Positions 51,071-59,444 of a stretch of 64,000 nt of DNA are shown here, piece by piece. Source of the DNA: Luteolibacter luteus (GTDB taxonomy: Bacteria; Verrucomicrobiota; Verrucomicrobiia; Verrucomicrobiales; Akkermansiaceae). The stretch is taken from contig NZ_CP051774.1 of NCBI RefSeq assembly GCF_012913485.1, forward strand, positions 62,001-126,000, written 5' to 3'. The notes beneath the pieces are model-generated. The model saw nothing but the letters and a program-made list of their open reading frames with translations. It ran no database searches and was not told the origin of the DNA. The position numbers and the translations under genes were made by a program. The number at the start of each line of letters is the position of its first letter. The first letter of the stretch is position 1.

Positions 51071-52570
51071 ATGATTCAGAATGTTTTGGTTCTCGGTGGC
51101 GGAAGCGCTGGCTTCATCGCGGCGATTTCGATCAAGCGCAAGATCCCCCAGCTCCGCGTGACCGTGGTGCGCAGCCCCGCGATCGGCGTGATCGGCGTTG
51201 GTGAAAGCACCACTCCCAATTTCCCGCGCCATCTCTTCGACTACCTCGGGATCTCCCGGAAGCGCTTCTATGCGCTGGCCCAGCCGACATGGAAGCTCGG
51301 CATCCGCTTCCTGTGGGGCTCCCGCGGCAGCTTCGACTACACCTTCAATCTCCAGCTTGATTCCCACTACGGGGATCTCGACAAGCCGACCGGCTACTAT
51401 TGCGACGATGATTTCAATGACGCGAGCCTGCCTGGCGCGCTGATGCGCCGTGACCTCGCCTTCCCCCGCCAAGCCGACGGCAGCCCGGAGATCCACGGTT
51501 GGCATGCCTTCCACATCGAGAACAAGAAGTTCATCGAGATCCTGGAGATCGTCGCGAAGGAAGAAGGCGTGGAAGTGACCGATGGCAAGGTGACCGGCAG
51601 CGAGCGCGGACCTTCGGGGATCGAGGCGGTGCACCTCGAAGACGGACGCCGCCTCACCGCGGATCTCTTCGTCGATGCCAGCGGCTTCCGCAGCGAGTTG
51701 CTGGGGAAGGCACTGGAGGAACCCTTCATCAGCTTCGACAAATCACTCTTCTGCAGCAAGGCCGTGATCGGCGGCTGGGAGCGCGGCCCGGACGAACCGA
51801 TCCTTCCTTACACCACCGCCGAGACCATGGACGCGGGCTGGGCATGGCGCATCGATCACGAGCACCTGATCAACCGTGGCTACGTCTACTGCCCGGAGTT
51901 CATCTCCGATGATGAGGCCGCCGCCGAGTTCCAGAGGAAGAACCCGAAGGCAAAGGTGGAACCGAGGATCGTCAATTTCCGCTCCGGCCACTACCGCCGC
52001 CAGTGGGTCGATAACGTCGTGGCCTTCGGGAACTCCGGCGGCTTTGTCGAGCCATTGGAATCCACGGCGATCATGATCCTCTGCGCTCACGTCCAGACCC
52101 TCGTGGATTTTCTCCTGCACAGCTCACTGGAGCCCACGCCGACCATGCGGAATCTCTACAATGATCTGACCTACTCGAGCTGGGAAGACATCCGTCACTT
52201 CCTTTCGCTGCACTACAAGTTCAACGGCATGCTCGACACGCCCTTCTGGAAGCACGCGCGCGAGGACACCGATGTCTCCGGCATCGCGGACTTCATCGAG
52301 TTCTATCAGGAGAACGGCCCCACCGGCTTCTGCCGCTACCGCATGCCGCGGACCGAGAGCGACTTCGGCCTCGAAGGCTTCCTCGTCATGATGGTCGGCA
52401 ACCAGGTGCCCTACAAGAAGCGTCACCAGCCATCACAGCGCGAACTGGAGACTTGGGCGCGCCACAAGCAGCAATTCGCCCGGGAAGCCACCAAGGGCAT
52501 CCGCTGCGAAGAAGCACTCGCCTACGTCAAGCACCCCGGCTGGCGCTGGAACGGCGACCCCGCCAACTAG
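51071..52570 (+). CDS. Tryptophan-halogenase-family protein with altered signature
   Basis: A 499-residue protein matching the tryptophan halogenase (PF04820-type) family. LVLGGGSAGF is the FAD fold; IGVGESTTPNF, PTWKLGIRF (Lys75, aligning with PrnA Lys79) and FGNSGGFVEPLESTA (Glu330-Ser331-Thr332, aligning with PrnA Glu346-Ser347-Thr348) keep the catalytic set. The usual W-x-W-x-I-P motif is W257-A-W259-R-I-D262. Length fits PrnA-like enzymes. It is the last gene of the operon and has its own 73-base leader. Whether it halogenates tryptophan, another indole or a phenol cannot be told. Confidence 0.87.
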   Translation: MIQNVLVLGGGSAGFIAAISIKRKIPQLRVTVVRSPAIGVIGVGESTTPNFPRHLFDYLGISRKRFYALAQPTWKLGIRFLWGSRGSFDYTFNLQLDSHYGDLDKPTGYYCDDDFNDASLPGALMRRDLAFPRQADGSPEIHGWHAFHIENKKFIEILEIVAKEEGVEVTDGKVTGSERGPSGIEAVHLEDGRRLTADLFVDASGFRSELLGKALEEPFISFDKSLFCSKAVIGGWERGPDEPILPYTTAETMDAGWAWRIDHEHLINRGYVYCPEFISDDEAAAEFQRKNPKAKVEPRIVNFRSGHYRRQWVDNVVAFGNSGGFVEPLESTAIMILCAHVQTLVDFLLHSSLEPTPTMRNLYNDLTYSSWEDIRHFLSLHYKFNGMLDTPFWKHAREDTDVSGIADFIEFYQENGPTGFCRYRMPRTESDFGLEGFLVMMVGNQVPYKKRHQPSQRELETWARHKQQFAREATKGIRCEEALAYVKHPGWRWNGDPAN

Positions 52571-52584
52571 TCCCGGACCCAAGC

Positions 52585-52614
52585 GATGGCCGCTATCCAC
52601 CAATAGCGGCCATC
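52585..52614 (+). terminator. Hairpin terminator-like element after the halogenase operon
   Basis: GATGGCCGCTAT pairs with ATAGCGGCCATC (12 bp, six-base loop) 15 bases after the operon stop. There is no T-run after it, so it may need a factor or act as an mRNA-stabilising end. Confidence 0.6.
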
Positions 52615-53182
52615 CCGTTCACCACGAGGACCAGCCACGATCCACAAGGGCCAATCCGCGCACCACCATGAGCGCTACTTCCCCACCGGAATAGCGCTCT
52701 TCAAAGTTCCATAAGCGACTCCAATCGGCGTGGCTCCTTTCAAAGCGTCGTAAGGCGGACGGGCTTCTTTCCAGAAGCCCCCCTTGGACATCCCCCTTTG
52801 AGAGCCCCCGCAAGAGACGTCCTTGCGTTCCCCTCTCCGGAGATTCCTCCTCCTCTGCGACCTCCGCGCCTCCCCGGTTCGTTCTCCCCCCTCAACGATC
52901 CTGCGCCCTTCCGCGCCATCTCGCGTCTCGCTCAAACTGCCTTTCCACTGATCACCGATCACTGATCACTCGGCACTTTGCCTTCCAAATCTCACGCGGG
53001 AAAGCCTCCATCCGGCAGTAGAACCCATCCCGCCATTCACCCGATACTCCTCCCGATGAATCACCTTCTTCAAACACTCCCCAAAGCTCCTCCGGCACCC
53101 TTCACCCTCCTGTTAATTTTCATGTTATAACAGGCAGAACAGGGAAGCGATCCAAGGTCCCCTCTCCCCTTCATCGCTCTCG
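52615..53182. other. Gene-free spacer with simple-sequence debris
   Basis: About 570 bases with no convincing gene. Around 52840-52930 the sequence is a C-rich stretch of the type CTCTGCGACCTCCGCGCC, resembling the low-complexity dispersed repeats seen in many GC-rich genomes. A short repeat of TGATCAC units is at 52949-52971. Bases 53100-53140 are AT-rich and hold the probable promoter of the next operon. Confidence 0.4.
53109..53134 (+). promoter_or_regulatory. Inverted repeat over a -10-like box
   Basis: CCTGTTA (53109-53115) and TAACAGG (53128-53134) form an inverted repeat. The perfect palindrome TGTTATAACA (53123-53132) contains TATAAC, a good -10 box. A repressor or response-regulator site over the promoter of the 53.2-58.5 kb operon is plausible. 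Confidence 0.35.
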
Positions 53183-53300
53183 TTTTGCAGAACTTTTGCA
53201 CACCCTTCATCGCGCTTTGGCACAGGACTCTTCATCTTCAGGCAGGATCGGCACCGGAGTTTGAACCCGCTCCGTCGCAAATCATGAAAACCATCTCATC
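53183..53300 (+). repeat. Duplicated leader, first copy
   Basis: TTTTGCAGAACTTTTGC and the following ~100 bases, including CTTCAGGCAGGATCGGC and GAACCCGCTCCG, recur at 54768 upstream of the second paralog. The copies are roughly 80% alike by eye and the spacing to the ATG differs by one base. Confidence 0.85.
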
Positions 53301-54729
53301 CCTGCTCCTCACGTTCGCGGCCGCATCGCTGTGCCCCGCGCAGGAGGAAAACCCCTTCCTGAAGGAGACTGCAAGGAAGGCCCCGCTTGCCGATGCCGGG
53401 GCATCCTTCCTCACCTTGGAAGAACACATCCTCGTTCCCTCCGATCTCCTCGATGCCTGGCTGGAGGAACACTCCGTGGAGAAGGGCGCCGAGCAACTCC
53501 GTGCCGCCGCCCAGGAGTGGATCGCCGCGGACAAGGCGGTCCTCGATCACTCCGCCCTCAGTGCCGGCATCGTCGGCAGCGAGTTCACGAACTCGACCAC
53601 CATCGAGCAAATCTACGCCACCGAATACGAGCCCGCGAAAGAACGCGATGAATGGCAGCAAGCGACTTCTTTCGAAACGCGGAATCTGGGCTACACGCTC
53701 CAAGGCGATGCCATCCGCGAGCAGGGACAACTGGTCGTCCGCGCGGAGACCGATACTGTCCGGATGCTCCCTCACGGTTCCTATGACATCCTCGCCGAGG
53801 CGACCCGCGAGCCGTCCGATATCTTCATCCCGCGCTTTCGCAGTATCCGGAATTCACAGACGATCCCCCGCGACAAGCCCGATGCCGGAGACCCCTTCGG
53901 CCCCGGCAATTCCGGTCGGAAGAAGACCTTCCCGAGCTACGCCGCCGGAAAGGTCCACCTCGTCCTGCGTGCCGATGACGACGTCCCGGAGCCCATGGCG
54001 AAGGTGCCGAAGGGAAACGTCCCCGAGTATGATATGCCGCTCCAGCTCGCTCCGGATCGTCCCGTCCGTCTGGTCTTCTTCCGCGGCGAGCCCGTCGGTG
54101 ACACTCCGGCCGGCGACAAGCCATTGGCAGATAGCTTCCAGCTTTCCATGCGCATCATTCAGGTGGATCAGCTCCAGCTTGTTGCCTGGCTGCAGCAGCA
54201 CGACCTCGGCACCGCGGCCAAGGAGCTCAATCCAGCCGTGGAGTCATGGCTTCAGGATGGCTCGGCACAAGTCATCCGTGCACTCTCCGGCGAGGCCCGG
54301 AAGGGGGTCAGCAGCGATATCGAAGACATCAAGCCGCTCGAGTATCCCAGCGAGTATAAGATTGGAAAGCGCAGCCCCGCTAGCGATGGAAAGCCCTCGC
54401 AGCTCGAGTTCGCCGTGCCAGCTTCCTTTGAAAGGCGAAACGTGGGTACGGGCTTTTATAGCGAGCTCACCACCGATGGGAACGGCCCGCTGATCCGACT
54501 CATGCTGAACCGCGTGATCCATGGCTGCAATACGGTTCACAATCGCATCCTGCGCGATGGCAGGTGGGAACCGAACATCACCTTCCCCCGCTTCTCCTCC
54601 AACTCCTGGCACACGGTCCTGAGGCCGGGACAGGGCGAATGGACCCTCGTCGGCAGCGGTGGTGCCTTTGCCGACGATGGCGATGTCGATCCGGATCACA
54701 CCGTGCTGGCCTTCATCAAGCTGAACTGA
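53284..54729 (+). CDS. Secreted protein with internal duplication, first of a tandem pair
   Basis: A 481-residue secreted protein. ATG 53284 gives a signal peptide (ISSLLLTFAAASLCPAQE) ending near residue 20. The mature protein has two homologous halves: LLDAWLEEHSVEKGAEQLRA ... SFETRNLGY in the first half, and LVAWLQQHDLGTAAKELNPA ... SFERRNVG in the second. It is paralogous to the next gene over its whole length. A histidine kinase/response regulator pair is downstream in the same direction. No known family recognised; a surface-exposed sensing or binding role is an inference. Confidence 0.75.
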   Translation: MKTISSLLLTFAAASLCPAQEENPFLKETARKAPLADAGASFLTLEEHILVPSDLLDAWLEEHSVEKGAEQLRAAAQEWIAADKAVLDHSALSAGIVGSEFTNSTTIEQIYATEYEPAKERDEWQQATSFETRNLGYTLQGDAIREQGQLVVRAETDTVRMLPHGSYDILAEATREPSDIFIPRFRSIRNSQTIPRDKPDAGDPFGPGNSGRKKTFPSYAAGKVHLVLRADDDVPEPMAKVPKGNVPEYDMPLQLAPDRPVRLVFFRGEPVGDTPAGDKPLADSFQLSMRIIQVDQLQLVAWLQQHDLGTAAKELNPAVESWLQDGSAQVIRALSGEARKGVSSDIEDIKPLEYPSEYKIGKRSPASDGKPSQLEFAVPASFERRNVGTGFYSELTTDGNGPLIRLMLNRVIHGCNTVHNRILRDGRWEPNITFPRFSSNSWHTVLRPGQGEWTLVGSGGAFADDGDVDPDHTVLAFIKLN

Positions 54730-54767
54730 AGCAAGCTGCAAACCCACACCGGATCATGAAAACATCC

Positions 54768-54887
54768 TTTTGCAGAACTTTTGCCTCCTCTTCATCGCCC
54801 TTTGGCGCAGGCCTCTCCGGCTTCAGGCAGGATCGGCTCCGGAGCATGAACCCGCTCCGCAGCAAAACCATGAAAGCCATTTCACCG
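54768..54887 (+). repeat. Duplicated leader, second copy
   Basis: Second copy of the leader at 53183; it lies between the two paralogous genes, so the duplication included upstream DNA and not only the coding region. Confidence 0.85.
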
Positions 54888-56312
54888 CTGGTCCTCTTGC
54901 TCGCAGGCGCATCGCTTTGCCCGGCGCAGGAGGAAAACCCGTTCCTGAATCAAACGACGGCGAAGAAGGCGCCACCCGCGGATGCCGGCGAGTCCTTCCT
55001 CAGCTTGGAAGAGCACATTCTCGCCCCGGCCGATCTGGTCGATGGCTGGATGGCCGCGCACCCCGACGAGAAGGACGCGGCCGGACTCCGCGCCGCAGCC
55101 CAAGGTTGGATCGCCGATGGCAAGGCCACTCTCGATTTCACCGGTCTCAACTCGGGCATCGTGGGCCGCGAGTTTGCGACCGACTCCGTTCTCGAGCAGA
55201 TTTTCCCCACGGAGTTCGAAACCGGCAACCGGGAGAATGAATGGAAATTCCCCACCTCCTTCGAGACTCACTATGTCGGTTATCAGATCAAGGGTGATGC
55301 GATCCGGCAGAAGGACGAACTGGAGCTCCGGGCCGAGCTCAGAGTAATGAAGATGCTGCCCCAACAGCCGTGGGACAAGCTCGCCGCGGAAACCTCCCTG
55401 CCTGGTGACATCTTCACCCCGCGCTTTCGCAATTTCCGGGTGCAACAGGAAGCACCCGCCGAGGAAAGGGATTCGCGCGGCCGCATTCGTCCCGTCCGAA
55501 GAGATCCCCAAGGCGTGGGCTTTCCCGCGAGAATGACTCATCTGGCACTGCGGGCCGATGAGAATTTGCCGGAGCCTGTGATCAAAGGCGCGGAAGTGGA
55601 CCTGTCCGAAAGCGAAGCCAAGCCCGAGCCGGCTGCCGATCGCCCGCTTCGTCTCATCTTCTTCCGCAATGATCCGGTTGAGGACGCTCCAGCGTCAGAG
55701 GCTCCACTTCCGGAAGACTATCTGCTCACCATGCGACTGATCCAGGTCGATCAAAGGCGTCTCTCCGATTGGCTCCAGAAGCGCGATCTCGGCAGCGTGA
55801 CCAAGGAGCTCAATGAAGCGCTGGAGGGATGGAATCAGAACGGAGGCGTGGAAATCCTCCGCACCTTGACAGGGGCTGGACGCACCGGCACCACGACGAT
55901 GATCGAGGACGCGCGGGAAATCGTCTACCCTACGGAGTATGAGCCCTGCCGTCGGACCACCTCGGAGGACGGCAAGGACTCGCGCCTTGAATTCGCCACC
56001 GCCACCTCCTTCGAAACCCGCAACGCCGGGGGCTTCATCACAAGCGCCATCCAGCCTGATCCCGGCGGCCCGCTCCTGCGGTTCGAAATGGAACGCATCA
56101 TCCACAGCGGCTTCACCGTTCATCACCGCGTCCAGCGCGATGGCGAGTGGGTGGCGGACATCACGATGCCCCGCTTCTCCACCAATCGCTGGCAGACCAC
56201 GCTGCGGCTGAAGCGCGGTGACTGGATGTTCGTTGGAAGCGGAGCTGCCTTCAAGGAGAACGGCGAGATCGATCACGACCATACCGTGCTGGGCTTCGTC
56301 AAAGTGGAGTGA
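54870..56312 (+). CDS. Secreted protein with internal duplication, second of a tandem pair
   Basis: A 480-residue paralog of the previous protein. ATG 54870 matches the paralog start (ISPLVLLLAGASLCPAQE signal peptide); an in-frame ATG at 54756 would add ~38 residues encoded by the duplicated leader and is less likely. The same two-half layout holds: LVDGWMAAHPDEKDAAGLRA with SFETHYVGY, and LSDWLQKRDLGSVTKELNEA with SFETRNAGG. The gene ends 26 bases before the kinase start ATG 56339, or overlaps its alternative GTG start. Confidence 0.75.
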   Translation: MKAISPLVLLLAGASLCPAQEENPFLNQTTAKKAPPADAGESFLSLEEHILAPADLVDGWMAAHPDEKDAAGLRAAAQGWIADGKATLDFTGLNSGIVGREFATDSVLEQIFPTEFETGNRENEWKFPTSFETHYVGYQIKGDAIRQKDELELRAELRVMKMLPQQPWDKLAAETSLPGDIFTPRFRNFRVQQEAPAEERDSRGRIRPVRRDPQGVGFPARMTHLALRADENLPEPVIKGAEVDLSESEAKPEPAADRPLRLIFFRNDPVEDAPASEAPLPEDYLLTMRLIQVDQRRLSDWLQKRDLGSVTKELNEALEGWNQNGGVEILRTLTGAGRTGTTTMIEDAREIVYPTEYEPCRRTTSEDGKDSRLEFATATSFETRNAGGFITSAIQPDPGGPLLRFEMERIIHSGFTVHHRVQRDGEWVADITMPRFSTNRWQTTLRLKRGDWMFVGSGAAFKENGEIDHDHTVLGFVKVE

Positions 56313-56338
56313 CAAGAGCCGCGACTCACCATTGGATC

Positions 56339-57865
56339 ATGTCAATGCGCCACAATCCCCCACCCTGGGCCTGGACCCTCGCGGTCTCGGCACTGCTCGC
56401 CGCTCTGGTCGCGGGTGCGGGGGTCGTGCTCGCACGGAAAGTGGAACACCTCGCCGAGAAGCCGGTGGGCAACCGCGTGGACGATGCCTTCCGCGAGAGC
56501 GCACGGCGCATCGTTATCCTGGAGAGCTTCTGGCAACAGGCCGTGGAAACCGAAGCGACACGCCTGCTGAATGGAGGCATCAATGCGCCCGACTCGCAGG
56601 TCCCGGGAATCATCCAATGCTCCTGGCTGAATCCGAATCTCTACGAGCCCGAGCGCAGCCAGCGCCGCTTCGATGGCCGACCGGTCGAGCTGCGCCCCCT
56701 GCTTGAGCGCTTTGCACGCGGCGCTGCGGATGAATGGAAGATCCCGAATCAGGATGTGGCCCAAGGCGGTGGCTGGCTGGAATCGCCGGGCCGCCCGCTC
56801 GCATGGCGGCAGGGCAATGGCCGCAATGCAGTGATCCTCCAGCTCGATCCTTCGGCAGGCGTGCCGATCGTGGAGAAAGATCTCATCGCCCGGAAGCTCT
56901 TGCCCGAGGATGAGCCCGGCTCGCTGACATGGACGGATCCGCAGGAAAAGGTGTGGCTCGCGTCCGGCAAGCCTGCACCGGCAGGGCAAAAGCCGGACGA
57001 GATCCTGCGCCACGTTTCGCGCTTCGGCGATTGGGCCTTGCTGCGCCACTACCCCGTGCGCATCGAGACCAGCTATCGCATGCCGGTGCTGGCCGGTGGC
57101 TTCGCGATCGCGGCGCTCTTGTTAGGCGGAGGCATCGCGGTGTCCTCATGGCAGAAGAAAGCGATGCGCGTGGCGGCGGAGCGCGTCAGCTTCGTGAACC
57201 GCGTCTCCCATGAGCTGCGCACGCCGCTGACCAATCTGCTGCTGAATACCGATCTCGCTCTGGATGACCTGCCCGGGGACGAAGGGAAGCTGAAGCGCCG
57301 CCTCGGACTGATCCGCGAGGAGACCTCGCGGCTCTCCCGCATCGTGGACAACGTCCTCGCCTTCGCCCGCATCGAACGCGGCACCGCGGAATCGCACGCC
57401 ACCCGTTGCGATGTCGGCCAGGTGCTCGGGGAGGTCCGGGAGATCTTCACGCCGCTCTTCGAGAGGAAGTCGATCACATGCCGCTATGATGGTCCGCCCC
57501 GGGGTGACCTGCGGCTGGATCGCGATGCGCTTTCGCAGATCCTCTCGAACCTGCTTTCAAACGTGGAAAAGTATGCCGGAGAAGGAGCCAATGCCGCGGT
57601 CCGCATGGCTAACAAGGACGACACCCTGACCATCGAGGTCGAAGACGATGGACCCGGTGTTCCCGCCGACGCCCGGCGCCGGATTTTCCTCCCCTTCGAG
57701 CGGGCGGGCAGCCGTGTCGATGAGGGTGTGAGCGGCACCGGCCTGGGCCTCGCGATCAGCCGTGATCTGGCCGAGCGGATGGGCGGTCGCCTGGAGCTGG
57801 CGGATACCGTGGGCGGCGCGAAGTTCCGCCTGGTGATCCCGCTCGGGGAAAGGAGTGCTTCATGA
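56339..57865 (+). CDS. Sensor histidine kinase
   Basis: A 508-residue kinase. Helix 1 (AWTLAVSALLAALVAGAGVVL) and helix 2 at about residues 250-271 flank a ~210-residue periplasmic sensor region. NRVSHELRTPLTNL holds phosphorylatable His291. ILSNLLSNVEKYA (N-box), DDGPGVP and GTGLGLAIS are the HATPase motifs. ATG 56339 is preferred; GTG 56309 would overlap the upstream gene by a GTGA. Its sensor domain may read a product or partner of the two secreted paralogs upstream, an inference from operon order. Confidence 0.92.
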   Translation: MSMRHNPPPWAWTLAVSALLAALVAGAGVVLARKVEHLAEKPVGNRVDDAFRESARRIVILESFWQQAVETEATRLLNGGINAPDSQVPGIIQCSWLNPNLYEPERSQRRFDGRPVELRPLLERFARGAADEWKIPNQDVAQGGGWLESPGRPLAWRQGNGRNAVILQLDPSAGVPIVEKDLIARKLLPEDEPGSLTWTDPQEKVWLASGKPAPAGQKPDEILRHVSRFGDWALLRHYPVRIETSYRMPVLAGGFAIAALLLGGGIAVSSWQKKAMRVAAERVSFVNRVSHELRTPLTNLLLNTDLALDDLPGDEGKLKRRLGLIREETSRLSRIVDNVLAFARIERGTAESHATRCDVGQVLGEVREIFTPLFERKSITCRYDGPPRGDLRLDRDALSQILSNLLSNVEKYAGEGANAAVRMANKDDTLTIEVEDDGPGVPADARRRIFLPFERAGSRVDEGVSGTGLGLAISRDLAERMGGRLELADTVGGAKFRLVIPLGERSAS

Positions 57866-58539
57866 TCATCCTGCTTGCGGAAGATGACACCGTGACCCGC
57901 GAGGCCGTGGTGGAGCTGCTGGAAGGGGAAGGCCACCAGGTGCTGGCCGCCCGCGATGGCCGGGAGGCGCTGGACTTCTGGAAACGCCATCGCCCCGGAC
58001 TGGTGTTGCTGGACATCATGATGCCTCACGCCAGCGGCTACGAGGTTTGTCGTACCATCCGCCGGGAAGACCGGCACACCCCGGTGCTCTTCCTCTCCGC
58101 GAAGTCGGAAGAGGTGGACGTGGTGCTGGGATTGGAACTCGGCGCGGATGACTTCGTGAGAAAACCTTTCGGCAAACACGAGCTGCTCGCCCGCGTCCGC
58201 GCCGTCCTCCGCCGTCATGGCAGCGGCTCGCGGGAAGCGGAGTGCCTCGAGTTCGGACCCTGGCAGGTTTTTCCGAAGCGCCTCATCGCCTCGCAGGACG
58301 GCCGAGAAATCGAGCTCACCACTCGCGAGGTGAAGGTGCTTCACCTTCTGTCGAAGCGCCGCGGTGAAGTCGTCACGCGGGACGAACTTCTCAACGAATG
58401 CTGGGGCCTCGAGTATTACCCCGAATCCCGCACCCTCGATCAGCACATCCTGAACCTGAGAAAAAAGCTCGAAGCAAATCCCTCCCAGCCCGTCCTCATC
58501 GAAACCGTGAGAGGTGCCGGCTATCGATCCCCGGCTTAG
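57862..58539 (+). CDS. OmpR/PhoB-family response regulator
   Basis: A 225-residue regulator overlapping the kinase gene by ATGA, with AGGAG at 57851-57855 as ribosome site. Receiver domain: acidic pocket E7-D8-D9, phospho-acceptor Asp51 in LLLDIMMP, Lys101 in VRKPFG. The C-terminal winged helix contains LTTREVKVLHLLSKRRGEVV and YPESRTLDQHILNLRKKLE, the OmpR DNA-binding signature. Cognate to the kinase just upstream. Target unknown; the inverted repeat at 53109-53134 is a candidate. Confidence 0.95.
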   Translation: MIILLAEDDTVTREAVVELLEGEGHQVLAARDGREALDFWKRHRPGLVLLDIMMPHASGYEVCRTIRREDRHTPVLFLSAKSEEVDVVLGLELGADDFVRKPFGKHELLARVRAVLRRHGSGSREAECLEFGPWQVFPKRLIASQDGREIELTTREVKVLHLLSKRRGEVVTRDELLNECWGLEYYPESRTLDQHILNLRKKLEANPSQPVLIETVRGAGYRSPA

Positions 58540-58555
58540 ACACGGAGCGCTGCCA

Positions 58556-59443
58556 TCACGGCAGCTCCGCCACCCAGCGCAGGAACTGCTTCGGTTGGTC
58601 CGTTGTGACCGGCAGCAAGCTCTTCGCCACCAGCAGCAGCGGTGTCTCCGAAACCACCTGCGTCGCCGTCGGACCCGAAGACCAGCTCAACAGATCGGTC
58701 GATCTCTCGAGCCGCAGCGTCGCCGCACGGTCCGCCCGCCGGGGAATCGAGCTCTGCAAATAGGACACCCCTCCATCCATCACCACGGACACCGTGATCG
58801 GCGGAAGCGGATTCACCGATTGTGGCGGTGTGCCGAGCACGAACTCCATCACGTTCGGAATCCCATCGCCATCCGCATCCTGCTCCGGCCCATTCAAGGC
58901 CACACCGGAAAGCTCGGCATCGCGCCACTGCGCATAGGTCATCGGCCCACCTGCGATCGACGCGGATTGCATCAAGGCCCCACCCGAGTTCAGCGAGCCA
59001 AGGATCACCTGGTTCGCATTCGCCACGTTCCACTCCAGCGCCACCGGATCGATTCCACCCGGCTGCGGCCACAGCCAGGAACTCGCGCGCAGCAGGATCC
59101 ACTCGCTATTGTTTATCCCGCCCAAGCCCCAGATGTAGGCCTGCGCGTTCTCGACAAAGGGCGAGGCATTGGAAGTCACCGTGTACGAGCCCGTGAAATA
59201 CTTCGTCGTGGGATTATAGGCCGCGCTCTGGGCCGCCACCCACTTTCCCGCCCACTGCGCCGTATTTGCGGAAGTAGGCACGAAGCCATCCTTGAAGACT
59301 CCCAATTCGAAATGGAAGCTCGCGTCCATCGCCTGCCCGTTGCTCATCCGGTTGGTGGTACCGGGATCGCAATACCACTTAATCGTCCTCGCATGGAGCG
59401 AGGACAAGGTCAGGACGAGCAGGGCAAGGATCGGACGAAGCAT
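58556..59443 (-). CDS. Secreted protein: PEP-CTERM-neighbour-like N domain plus verrucomicrobial C-terminal module
   Basis: A 295-residue protein from ATG 59443, one base after the upstream gene's stop. Signal peptide ~residues 1-19. The N-terminal ~130 residues match the adjacent PEP-CTERM protein: H-F-E-L-G-V-F-K-D-G-F-V-P-T versus I-Q-L-G-V-F-I-D-D-F-V-P-T, W-A-G-K-W, Y-F-T-G. Then come DADGDGIPNVMEFVLGTP and a ~100-residue C-terminal module, instead of PEP-CTERM. So it is retained or secreted by a different route from its neighbour. Confidence 0.78.
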   Translation of the reverse strand: MLRPILALLVLTLSSLHARTIKWYCDPGTTNRMSNGQAMDASFHFELGVFKDGFVPTSANTAQWAGKWVAAQSAAYNPTTKYFTGSYTVTSNASPFVENAQAYIWGLGGINNSEWILLRASSWLWPQPGGIDPVALEWNVANANQVILGSLNSGGALMQSASIAGGPMTYAQWRDAELSGVALNGPEQDADGDGIPNVMEFVLGTPPQSVNPLPPITVSVVMDGGVSYLQSSIPRRADRAATLRLERSTDLLSWSSGPTATQVVSETPLLLVAKSLLPVTTDQPKQFLRWVAELP

Positions 59444-59444
59444 C

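Noticed and set aside
54756..54870. Upstream start giving the second secreted paralog a longer N terminus
   Set aside because: The extra residues come from the duplicated leader, whose first-copy counterpart is not translated from a matching ATG, and the signal peptide is in the right place only from 54870.
6838..57612. TGTTAG/CTAACA hexamers recurring in many genes and spacers
   Set aside because: A hand count gives about 16 in 64 kb, close to the ~15 expected from base composition, so it is not enriched.
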